In this document: positions 1 through 7,442 of the stretch, piece after piece | Layout: every line of letters starts with the position of its first letter | Numbering within the stretch: position 1 is the stretch's first letter | Notes under the pieces: model-generated | Told to the model about the DNA's origin: nothing | Seen by the model: the letters and a program-made list of their open reading frames with translations, nothing else | The model's database searches: none | Made by a program: the position numbers and the translations under genes | DNA from: Deltaproteobacteria bacterium | GTDB lineage: Bacteria; Desulfobacterota; DSM-4660; Desulfatiglandales; Desulfatiglandaceae | Assembly: GCA_019313765.1 (NCBI GenBank) | Contig: JAFDAP010000049.1 | Location: 1 to 8,827, forward strand | DNA: 8,827 nt | Reading direction: 5' to 3'

Positions 1-3000
1 CATGTTGATCGATTTCCTGGCCAGCAGCGTAACTGCACGAGAGGAAGCGGCAAGGGCCTGGGCCACTGATTCGTCAATGGGTTTGGGGTAGTGGGCCATG
101 CCGCACAGAAACACACCGTCAGTGGCAAACTCCGAAGGCGCTAACTTTGGGTGGGCCTCAACAAAGAACCCGTCTTCATTCATGGGGACCTTGAAAAACT
201 GTGCAAGCTTTTCATCCTTGTACGGAACAATCCCGGTGGCAAGGGAAAGAAGATCGGTCTTTAGTAGAATAGGACGTCCCAGGATATGGTCAATGACCTC
301 TATTTCCAGTCCATCCTGCCCCGACTTTACATCAGGCTTTGCGTCTAATGAATACCTGATGAAAATGACACCTGCTGCCCGGGCCTGTCTGTACAGGTAT
401 TCCCGTTCTCCGTATGTGCGGATATCCCGGTAAAGAATATACACATTCATGTCCGGGTTCAGCTCTTTCAAATGAAGGGCGCTTTCAATGGAGTGGGAAC
501 AGCAGACCCTGGAGCAGTATGGCCTTTCCGGCTCTCTTGAACCCACGCACTGTATAAATACTGCACTGCCTATCTCTTTAAGGGATGGATCATCCTCCAT
601 AAACTTCCTGTCCAGCTCCAGATGAGTAACCACCCTGGGGTCTTTCCCATACAGGTATTCTTCCGGACTGGATTCGCTGGCCCCTGTTGCGATCACAGCG
701 ATCCCGTGCTCTACCTCTTGCTCCTTCCCGTCAGAACTCAGCATGGTCCTGAAATTGCCCACAAATCCCTCAACCTCGCTCAGCTCCGTTTTAAGATGAA
801 CTTCAATGTTATTATCCGACTCCACCGATCGAATCAATTTGCCAAGCTCATCCTGAATATCCTCGCCTTTCCACGTCCTGAACAGGTTAAGGGCCTGGCC
901 CCCTAAAGATGATGATCGCTCCACCAGGCACACTTCATATCCCTGTGCAGAAAGGCTCCTCGCAGCCGCCATACCGGAAATACCTCCCCCCAGAACAAGG
1001 GCCTTCTGGTTCACGTCCAGTTGACTCTCCTCAAGCGGCTCCATCAACGCCACCTTGGCCACCGCCATCCGAACAAGATCCTTTGCCTTCTCCGTCGCCA
1101 TCTCCGGATTATCCTTGTGTACCCACGAGTCCTGGTTCCGGATGTTCGTCATCTCAAAAAGATACTTGTTCAAACCCGCACTTATCAGGGTCTCCTGAAA
1201 CAGGGGTTCATGGGTCATTGGCGTGCAGGCGGCCACCACAACCCGGTTCAGGTTGTTCTCTTTGATCACCTGGGAAATGTTGTCCTGGGTATCCTGGGAG
1301 CAGGAATAGAGATTGTCCGTCACATAAACCACATAAGGGAGTGACGCGGCATAATCTCTCACCCCGGGGACATCAACCACGCTGCCGATGTTGATGCCGC
1401 ACTGGCACACGAACACACCAATACGGGGCCGCTCTCCTATAATGTTCAGCTCTTCCGGAACTTCCTTCTCCTTAGTCAGCGTATTCCTTGACTCGCTCAA
1501 AAGTGCCCCGGCCTCAGCAGCAGCGGAACTGGCCTCAATCACCGACTGGGGAATATCCTTGGGGCCCGCAAAGGCGCCGCACACATAAACCCCCTTCCTG
1601 GACGTAGCTACCGGGCTGAAGGATCCTGACCGGCAGAACTCGCCCTCTGTAAGATCTATGTCCAGCTTCCCTGCAAGCTCAACAACGTCCCGGGGTGTCT
1701 CAAGACCCACCGAGAGAACAACCATGTCAAAGGACTCTTCAACGGGTCCCCCCTTCTCATCCGCGTATTTGAGTATCACATCATGGCTGTCCTCCACGGG
1801 ATCGACGGTATGCACCCTGGAACGGATAAACCTGACCCCATGTTTTTCCCTGGCGGCATCATAGTAGCGCTCAAAGTCCTTTCCATGGGTACGCATGTCC
1901 ATGAAGAAAACTGCGCAGTCCAGGTCGCTTCCCGAGTGTTCCTTGGCTATGACCGCCTCCTTTATTGCATACATGCAGCAGACCGAGGAACAGAATCCAT
2001 GGTCGCAACGGTTTATGTCCCTGGAGCCCACGCACTGAAGCCAGGCAATCTTCTTCGGTTCTTTATTGTCGGAAGGCCGGACCAGATGCCCCATTGTGGG
2101 ACCGGAGGCGGAGAGTATCCTCTCAAACTCCATGGACGTAATTATGCCGGGTTGTTTTGCGTAATTGTAGGTATCAAATTGGGAAGGATCAAATGCCTGA
2201 AAGCCCGGGGCCATGATTATGGATCCCACTTCCAGTTTTAAAGTTTCACGTTGCTGCGTATGTGTCTCCAGGGTAACTGCCTCTGCCCCGCAGGCCTCGA
2301 CGCACTGGTAACACTCGCAACAGTACCCGCAATTAAGGCAGCGACCGGCTTCTTCCTTGCCTGTTTCTTCACCATACCCCTGTTCCACTTCGTTAAAGTT
2401 GCCTGCCCTGTCATCCACGGGAAGTTCAGGCATTTTGGCCCTGGCCTTTAGTTCTTCATCTTCGGGGATCGGCCTGTAGACCGGATCTTCTTTGGAAATG
2501 GGCTCCCGCCCTTCTGCCATGTCCCGACCGTCCAGGTACCTTAAAATCGACTCAGCAGCCTCACGGCCTGCAGCAATGGCGCCGATTGCCACCCAAGGCC
2601 CGGTCTGGAGGTCCCCGCCGGCGAACACCCCGTCCCGGCCGGTGGCATAGGTCACAGGATCGACCTCAGTGGTGCCCCAGCGGGAAAAATCGAGACCTTC
2701 CACATCCTCCACGGCGGAAAGGTCCGGACTCTGGCCGATGGCCGGGATGAGCTGATCGATTTCAACATCATATTCACTCCCGGGAATGGGAACAGGTCTC
2801 CTTCTACCGGATGAATCAGGTTCACCCAGTTCCATGCGGATGCACCGGACTCCCACCACATTCCCATCCTGAACAATCACCTCCTGGGGCGCGGACAGGT
2901 AAGTAATCTTGACTCCTTCGGCCTCTGCAGCCTGGATCTCCTCTTCCCAGGCGGGCATTTCCGTTCGGGTACGGCGGTAAATGATGCTGACTTCCCCGGC

Positions 3001-4200
3001 ACCCAGCCGGACAGCCGAGCGGGACACATCAATGGCCACATTTCCGCCTCCTATAATGGCCACCTTTTTGCCCACTTCTGTCTTGCCGGTCAGGTTCATC
3101 TCTCTCAGGAAATCAACCCCCTGTCGAACTCCATTGGCCTTCTCTCCGGGGACACCCAGCTCAATCCCCTTGTGGGCACCGAGTGCTAAGTAGACAGCCT
3201 TATAACCATTGTTTAGAAGATCATCAACGGTCAGATCCGGACCGAGCGGCGTATTGGTTTTGATCTCCACTCCAAGATTGGTGATCAGTTCGATTTCTTG
3301 ATCCAGGACCTCGGGCGGAAGACGATGATCGGGAATACCCACACGGAGCATACCGCCCGCCACTGGCAGGGCCTCAAAGATGGTGGACATGACCCCTTTT
3401 CGCGCTAAATGATAGGCTGATGAGAGCCCTGCAGGTCCGGAACCGATGATGGCCACCTTCTCATCTCTCGCAGGCTGACATTCTATCTTGATATCTCTGG
3501 GATCAAATTGATCTGCGGCTAATCGCTTGAGATTGCGGATGGCCACCGGATCATCAACCTCGCATCGCCTGCAGGCATCTTCACAACCGTGCGGGCAGAT
3601 ACGACCCAGTACGCCGGGCAGGGGCAGGTCCTCCATAATTATTTTCAGGGCTTCTTCATATTTGCCCTGTTTTACCATCTGCACATACCCTTGAATATTC
3701 AGGCCCGCGGGGCAGGCCAGAAGGCAGGGAGCTTTATCTTCTTTCTGGATGGCAAAGGCGCCGGGAATGGCCTGTGCATATTTCTTGTAAGCGGCTTTTC
3801 TGTCTATCAGGCCCTGATCATACTCACTGGGAAGTGAGACAGGGCATGCCTCGGCGCAATCACCGCAGGCGGTACATTTGGCTTCATCGATATAGCGGGG
3901 GGTCTTACTGATAGTGACTTTGAAATTTCCTTCACTGCCATCAACCTTCTCCACCTCGGCACAGGTTATCAGGTTGATGTTTAGATGCCGGCCGACCTCG
4001 ACCAGTTTGGGCGAGATAATTCACATGGCACAGTCATTGGTGGGAAAGGTCTTATCCAACTCACTCATCACTCCGCCGATAGCGGGTGATTTTTCCACAA
4101 GATGCACAAGATAACCGGAGTCAGCGAGATCTAAAGCAGACTGCATCCCGGCGATTCCGCCTCCAATTACCATAACAGATCCGACAGTTTTTTTCGGCAT
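1..4200 (-). CDS. hdrA: Giant selenocysteine-containing HdrA-type flavoprotein fused to a GltD/NfnB-like NAD(P)H module (3' end outside window)
   Basis: The 1400 codons present show no frameshift and a single in-frame UGA at codon 60, read here as selenocysteine. Domains in order: FAD-binding GGGIAG (13-18) and the HdrA motif NDCAM-U-IISPKL (55-66); a ferredoxin-like CxxCxxCxxxCP (109-120); a GltD-type N-terminal Fe-S domain (C159, C163, C202, C206, C210); a GltD/NfnB-like FAD/NAD(P)H oxidoreductase (GSGPAG 253-258, GGGNVA 384-389, YRRTRTEMPA 408-417, AGGD 527-530); a cysteine-rich cluster (C621-C637); the rest of the first HdrA unit (QCVGSR 722-727, C737, C741, C742); then a second HdrA unit with an N-terminal cluster domain (C932, C934, C967, C992), FAD motif GGGISG (1071-1076) and QCVGSR (1217-1222). 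The ATG at 4200 follows a strong AAGGAG. HdrA proteins are cytoplasmic electron-bifurcating flavoproteins; as I recall, fusions of this type in sulfate reducers have been called HdrL. A role in NAD(P)H-linked bifurcation or confurcation is inferred. Partner genes would lie beyond the left edge. Confidence 0.92.
3995..4017 (-). promoter_or_regulatory. Candidate bacterial SECIS hairpin downstream of the UGA
   Basis: Read as mRNA, AUCUCG (4017-4012) pairs with CGAGGU (4000-3995) through six pairs including one G-U, around an 11-nt loop CCCAAACUGGU. Two further C-G pairs are possible inside that loop. The loop GG lies about 18 nt after the UGA, within the usual range for bacterial SECIS elements that bind SelB. 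The fit is by spacing and shape only: the stem is short and the E. coli fdhF-type bulged U is not evident. Confidence 0.5.
4021..4023 (-). other. In-frame UGA, probable selenocysteine codon (residue 60)
   Basis: The codon sits 59 codons after the ATG at 4200 and in the same frame as the following 1340 codons. The flanking residues are TFPTNDCAM before and IISPKLVEVGRH after, which is the HdrA active-site motif normally written CAxC-I-x-S-PK. The UGA therefore replaces precisely the second cysteine. Selenocysteine at this HdrA position is known in Methanococcus and has been predicted in deltaproteobacteria. SelA, SelB and tRNA-Sec genes are not in the window, so decoding capacity is inferred. 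Confidence 0.88.
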
Positions 4201-4206
4201 GTGCTA

Positions 4207-4212
4207 CTCCTT
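4207..4212 (-). promoter_or_regulatory. Ribosome binding site of hdrA
   Basis: AAGGAG on the minus strand, six bases before the ATG at 4200. It fixes the start that places the UGA at codon 60 and shows that the 59-codon segment before the UGA is really translated, rather than the gene starting downstream of it. Confidence 0.8.
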
Positions 4213-4243
4213 AACTCAGAAAGTGGAAAACCGGCGTTTTGAA

Positions 4244-4259
4244 GCCAAAAAATTTTGGC
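4244..4259. repeat. Perfect palindrome at the predicted hdrA start point (candidate operator)
   Basis: GCCAAAA and TTTTGGC form a perfect 7-bp inverted repeat separated by two A residues. It lies immediately downstream of the hdrA -10 box and covers the predicted transcription start, a place where a bound dimeric repressor would block initiation. No T-tract follows it in a position that would make it a terminator. I do not recognise the cognate regulator; the motif does not match the Rex consensus. Confidence 0.5.
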
Positions 4260-4263
4260 CCTA

Positions 4264-4291
4264 ACTTTACCGTACTTAGTTAAAATGTCAA
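4264..4291 (-). promoter_or_regulatory. Sigma70-like promoter for hdrA
   Basis: On the minus strand TTGACA (4291-4286) is followed after 16 bases by TAAAGT (4269-4264), which matches four of six bases of TATAAT. Transcription would start near 4257, giving a 5' leader of about 57 bases that contains the AAGGAG site. The -35 box is a perfect consensus. This is a by-eye match without experimental support. Confidence 0.55.
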
Positions 4292-4320
4292 CTAAAAATT
4301 ACTGACTAAAAAAACCAATC

Positions 4321-4349
4321 TTGACAAGCGTGTTGCAAAACTCTACATT
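4321..4349 (+). promoter_or_regulatory. Sigma70-like promoter for the kinase operon, overlapped by a degenerate -24/-12 motif
   Basis: TTGACA (4321-4326) is followed after 17 bases by TACATT (4344-4349), matching four of six bases of TATAAT. Initiation would be near 4356, about 34 bases before the small ORF at 4390 and about 170 before the kinase ATG. The same DNA also reads TGACAA-N5-TTGCA (4322-4337), which has the exact spacing of a sigma54 promoter but lacks the second G of the nearly invariant GG at -24. The sigma70 reading is preferred. Confidence 0.5.
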
Positions 4350-4376
4350 GTTTAAATGCGCGTAGTTTTTTACAAC
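4332..4376 (+). repeat. Imperfect dyad across the kinase-operon -10 and start region
   Basis: GTTGCAAAACTCTA (4332-4345) and TAGTTTTTTACAAC (4363-4376) are inverted relative to each other with 11 of 14 complementary positions. A short CATT/AATG pair lies between the arms. The element surrounds the predicted -10 box and start site, so it could be a regulator binding site. AT-rich DNA makes chance symmetry possible. Confidence 0.3.
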
Positions 4377-4389
4377 ATTAGGGGCCTTT

Positions 4390-4536
4390 ATGTTTGATGT
4401 CAATGAAAATACCGAACTTAGCTCCACTTTGCCCCGCAATTGGAACAACGGTAACATGATCGAATTAGCGATTTTGAACGACCCCACGGCGTTCTTGAAT
4501 GTTAGTACACGTATGAGGAGAACCATTCATGCCTAA
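4390..4536 (+). CDS. Possible 48-residue small protein or leader peptide upstream of the kinase
   Basis: An ATG preceded by TAGGGG (4379-4384) opens a 48-codon frame ending in TAA, which overlaps the first eight bases of the kinase gene. The product starts MFDVNENTELSS and ends STRMRRTIHA; I recognise no family, signal peptide, membrane segment or cysteine. It would be the first cistron after the predicted start site near 4356, and its stop lies just past the kinase ATG, an arrangement typical of translational coupling. An upstream in-frame stop at 4363-4365 limits it to this ATG. It may be a leader peptide controlling kinase translation, a small protein, or a chance frame in a long leader. 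Confidence 0.35.
   Translation: MFDVNENTELSSTLPRNWNNGNMIELAILNDPTAFLNVSTRMRRTIHA
4515..4520 (+). promoter_or_regulatory. Ribosome binding site of the kinase
   Basis: GAGGAG ends eight bases before the ATG at 4529. It supports this start, which keeps the N-terminal Rossmann domain intact. It also lies inside the 48-codon upstream frame, so ribosomes translating that frame would pass over it. Confidence 0.7.
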
Positions 4537-6106
4537 AACCAAAGAGGAACCCGGGATAATTAACATAGGTATTGTGGGTGGCGGAGTCTTCTGCAGGGAA
4601 GTCCTGGAAAAAACCACCTTTGATTACAGAAAAAATAATGTCAATGCCCGTATCCTGACGGTAGCCGATCCCGATCCGGAAAGCCCGGGGATTCGAGCTG
4701 CAACGGATCTCGGCCTGAAAACCGTAAATGATTACCATGCGCTTTACGATCCTGAATACGGGATCGACTTGATTATCCATCTCACTCCCGCGCAGGATAT
4801 TTTCGAAGATATTCTCAAGACCAAGCCCCACCATATTCGCTTGCTTTCTTATCCTGCATTCAATCTCTTCTGGAAGGCCATACATGTGGGAGAGGAGAAA
4901 CTGCGGGCAAGAACCGAGGAAATGGAGACTATCCTTAACGGAATCCAGGAGTTCATCCTGGTCATCACGCCGGACAGGGAAATTGTTGAGGTCAATGATG
5001 CGTTTCTGAAGCAGATGGGCTACACCCGCGAGGAGGTCATCGGCCGGAAATGTCACGAGGTATTCCAGAAAGTCAACCAGCCATGCAATGACGGGGGGAC
5101 CTTCTGCCCGCTTAACAAGGTGATCACCAACAGGAGGCCCAGTCAACAGATCAGGACAAGAATGGACCACAATGGAGAAAGCCGTTATATGGAGGTTTCC
5201 ATCTATCCGATCTGGGAGAGGGATGGCAAAATATCGAAGTTTATCGAAGTCAGCCGTGACATTACGGACCGCAAGAGGGAGGAGGAGGAAATCACTCGCC
5301 GTCTGGAACAGATGGTGGAAGATCGAACCCGGCAATTGGAAGAGACCCACGCCAAACTCCTTCACCAGGACAAAATGGCCTCCTTAGGCAAGCTGTCCGC
5401 CTCGGTTGTTCACGAAATCAATAATCCCATTGCGGGAATATTAAATCTGATCATGCTGATTAAACGTATCATTGATGAGGGACCTGTCAGACAGAATGAT
5501 CTCGATAAATTCAGCCGGTACCTGAACCTCATGGACGCGGAAACCCGTCGGATCAGCCGAATAGTATCCAACCTCCTGGCCTTCTCGCACCAGTCTAAAA
5601 TGGAGCTGAAATATGTGGATCTCAACCGGCTTATTGAAAAAACCCTGTTCCTGAACTCGAATCTACTAAAGATCAGCAGTGTTAAAGTGGAAAAGAGACT
5701 TGATCCCGACCTTCCCGAGTTCATGGGCTCGGAAGACCAGCTCCAGCAGGTTTTTATGAACATGATTTCCAACGCTGCCGAGACCATAGAGGCGACCGGG
5801 GAAGGCACACTGACAATAGAAACCGAGCATTTCTACGACGAAGGCAAGGTCATAATCAAGTTCAAGGATACGGGTTTAGGTATTCCCCGTGAGAACCTGT
5901 CCAAACTCTTCGAACCCTTTTTCACCACCAAAAAAAAAGGTAAAGGGGTGGGCTTAGGGCTCTCGGTGGCATACGGTATCATAGAGGACCATGGAGGCTC
6001 CATCCGGGTGGAATCAAAGGTGTTGAAAGGCACCATCTTTGAGGTCGAGCTTCCCCTGAAGCAATCATCAGGCATGCTTGACCGGCAGGGAGGATCCCAT
6101 GGCTAA
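4529..6106 (+). CDS. Sensor histidine kinase: Rossmann-like domain, PAS, HisKA, HATPase
   Basis: The 525-residue protein has no obvious membrane segment and is probably cytoplasmic. Residues 10-115 look like a Rossmann nucleotide-binding fold of the Gfo/Idh or CoA-binding type: IGIVGGG (13-19) after beta1, then ILTVADPDPE (42-51) with an acidic residue ending beta2. A PAS domain follows (about 130-246) with three cysteines in CHEVF (C175) and PCNDGGTFCPL (C186, C193). A coiled-coil linker (about 247-280) leads to HisKA with phosphoacceptor H295 in VVHEINNP. The ATPase domain has the N box (N415), DTGLG (447-451), FEPFFTTK (461-468) and GVGLGLS (473-479). It should autophosphorylate and pass phosphate to the regulator encoded next, whose start it overlaps by eight bases. 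The signal is unknown. A dinucleotide or redox cue is inferred from the Rossmann fold, the PAS cysteines and the divergent redox gene. Confidence 0.9.
   Translation: MPKTKEEPGIINIGIVGGGVFCREVLEKTTFDYRKNNVNARILTVADPDPESPGIRAATDLGLKTVNDYHALYDPEYGIDLIIHLTPAQDIFEDILKTKPHHIRLLSYPAFNLFWKAIHVGEEKLRARTEEMETILNGIQEFILVITPDREIVEVNDAFLKQMGYTREEVIGRKCHEVFQKVNQPCNDGGTFCPLNKVITNRRPSQQIRTRMDHNGESRYMEVSIYPIWERDGKISKFIEVSRDITDRKREEEEITRRLEQMVEDRTRQLEETHAKLLHQDKMASLGKLSASVVHEINNPIAGILNLIMLIKRIIDEGPVRQNDLDKFSRYLNLMDAETRRISRIVSNLLAFSHQSKMELKYVDLNRLIEKTLFLNSNLLKISSVKVEKRLDPDLPEFMGSEDQLQQVFMNMISNAAETIEATGEGTLTIETEHFYDEGKVIIKFKDTGLGIPRENLSKLFEPFFTTKKKGKGVGLGLSVAYGIIEDHGGSIRVESKVLKGTIFEVELPLKQSSGMLDRQGGSHG
6088..6094 (+). 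promoter_or_regulatory. Ribosome binding site fixing the regulator start
   Basis: GGGAGGA lies four bases before the ATG at 6099, inside the end of the kinase gene. It favours that ATG over the in-frame TTG at 6078, which would add seven residues to a receiver domain that already begins normally at ANTKILIIDDE. Confidence 0.65.
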
Positions 6107-7442
6107 TACTAAGATACTGATTATTGATGATGAGCTGATCATGCGGGAATCATTGGCCGGATGGCTGGAACGGGATGGCCACTACATAGAGACGGCCGCC
6201 AGCGGCGAGGAGGCCCTTGAAAGACTAAAAGACACCCGTTTTGACATCCTGCTGGTAGATATCAAGATGGACGGCATGAGCGGTCTGGACGTCCTGAAAC
6301 AGGTTAAGGCCACAGATCCGGATACGGCAGTGGTGATGATTACTGCCTATGGATCGATCTCCACGGCAATTGAGGCAATGAAGAATGGCGCCTATGAATA
6401 TCTTCTAAAGCCGTTTGATCCCGATGAACTGGGTGTTCTTATTGAAAAAATCATCCATTACCAGGAACAGGATCGAGAAAACCTCTTTTTAAAAGAACAG
6501 TACAAGGACAGGACCCGATTTGAAAGCATGATCGGTCAATCTGCGGCCATGCAGAAGGTCTTTGATATTATCCAGGACGTTGCTCCAACAGACTCCACGG
6601 TCCTCATAACCGGCGAGACGGGCACGGGCAAGGGATTGGCTGCCAAGGCCATCCATACTAACTGCCCACGCTGTGACGGGCCGTTTGTTGTCGTCAATTG
6701 CGGCGCCTTTCCTGAGCACCTTTTGGAAAGCGAGCTGTTCGGGCATCAGAAAGGGGCATTCACGGACGCCAAGATCACCAAGAAAGGCCGGCTCGAACTG
6801 GCCCACGGCGGCACACTTTTCTTAGATGAAATCGGTGAAATAAGCATGAGAATGCAGATCGATCTTTTGCGGATACTGGAAGATCGCATCTTTTACCGGG
6901 TAGGAGGCACGCAGCCCATAGAGGTGGATTTCAGGGTCATTGCCGCCACAAACAGGAATCTTAACGAGGCTATAAAACAGGGCGCTTTCAGGGAAGATCT
7001 GTTTTATCGTCTGAATGTGATTTCTTTTCCCATGCCCCCCCTTCGTGACCGCAAAGAAGACATTCCGCTCCTGGCGGAACATTTCCTTCGCCGTTATTCC
7101 CAGGAAATCAATAAACCGGTAGACCAGATCAGCCGTGAGGCCGTGGACGAAATGATGCTTTACGAGTGGCCCGGAAATGTGAGGGAACTGGAAAATGCCA
7201 TTGAAAGGGCTGTTGTGGTTGGAAAGGAACGGAGGATCATGGCGAAGGATCTGCCCATCTTCCGTCCGGAACATATCCGTCCCACCTCGGTTAATTCCCT
7301 GAACGAAGTGGAAAGGGCGCATATCGGCCATATACTGGGGGAAAACCTGTGGAATATTTCGAGGAGTGCGGAGGTCTTAGGCATTGACCGGTCCACGCTA
7401 TACAGCAAAATCAAACGCTACAAGATTGAAAAGCCAGCTTGA
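6099..7442 (+). CDS. NtrC-family response regulator, sigma54-dependent transcription activator
   Basis: The 447-residue protein has the full NtrC layout. The receiver (1-120) has acidic D10/D11, phosphoacceptor D54 in LLVDIKMDG, T82 and K104. The AAA+ sigma54-interaction domain (about 145-375) has Walker A GETGTGKG (172-179), the sigma54-contacting loop as GAFTDA (219-224), Walker B TLFLDEIGE (239-247), and REDLFYRLN followed by WPGNVRELENAIERA. A Fis-type helix-turn-helix closes the protein (about 405-443, SAEVLGIDRSTLYSKIKRY). GAFTDA differs from the textbook GAFTGA at one residue, a variant found in this family. Phosphorylation at D54 by the kinase encoded upstream should drive oligomerisation, enhancer binding and ATP-dependent opening of sigma54 promoters. 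No good sigma54 promoter is visible in the window, so its targets may be elsewhere. The gene overlaps the following protease gene by four bases. Confidence 0.94.
   Translation: MANTKILIIDDELIMRESLAGWLERDGHYIETAASGEEALERLKDTRFDILLVDIKMDGMSGLDVLKQVKATDPDTAVVMITAYGSISTAIEAMKNGAYEYLLKPFDPDELGVLIEKIIHYQEQDRENLFLKEQYKDRTRFESMIGQSAAMQKVFDIIQDVAPTDSTVLITGETGTGKGLAAKAIHTNCPRCDGPFVVVNCGAFPEHLLESELFGHQKGAFTDAKITKKGRLELAHGGTLFLDEIGEISMRMQIDLLRILEDRIFYRVGGTQPIEVDFRVIAATNRNLNEAIKQGAFREDLFYRLNVISFPMPPLRDRKEDIPLLAEHFLRRYSQEINKPVDQISREAVDEMMLYEWPGNVRELENAIERAVVVGKERRIMAKDLPIFRPEHIRPTSVNSLNEVERAHIGHILGENLWNISRSAEVLGIDRSTLYSKIKRYKIEKPA

Larger units (their letters stand above)
4201..4528. other. Divergent control region between hdrA and the kinase operon
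   Basis: These 328 bases separate the two divergent starts and are AT-rich, especially 4261-4330. They hold two back-to-back sigma70-like promoters whose -35 boxes are about 30 bp apart, a perfect short palindrome, an imperfect dyad and a 48-codon ORF. Between the -35 boxes the octamer ACTAAAAA occurs twice, 14 bp apart (4291-4298 and 4305-4312), and could act as an UP element for either promoter. I see no tRNA, riboswitch or insertion sequence here. Confidence 0.6.

Noticed and set aside
4021..4023. UGA as a nonsense mutation or sequencing error making hdrA a pseudogene
   Set aside because: The other 1399 codons are open and show full domain conservation, and the UGA sits on the one HdrA cysteine known to be replaced by selenocysteine; a random mutation there is unlikely, though resequencing would settle it.
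98..4114. Series of plus-strand open frames of 66-152 codons
   Set aside because: All are antisense to the continuous hdrA frame, and their proline- and serine-rich products show no family features.
4502..5365. 287-codon open frame on the minus strand opposite the kinase
   Set aside because: It lies wholly antisense to well-conserved kinase codons, shows no recognisable domain or ribosome site, and would read into the kinase promoter side; it is a shadow frame.
6078..6098. TTG at 6078 as the start of the response regulator
   Set aside because: The ATG at 6099 has a GGGAGGA site and begins the receiver domain at the usual point; the seven extra residues have no counterpart in the family.
6822..7331. 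169-codon minus-strand frame opposite the NtrC-type regulator
   Set aside because: It is antisense to the AAA+ and linker codons of an intact gene, with no recognisable domain.
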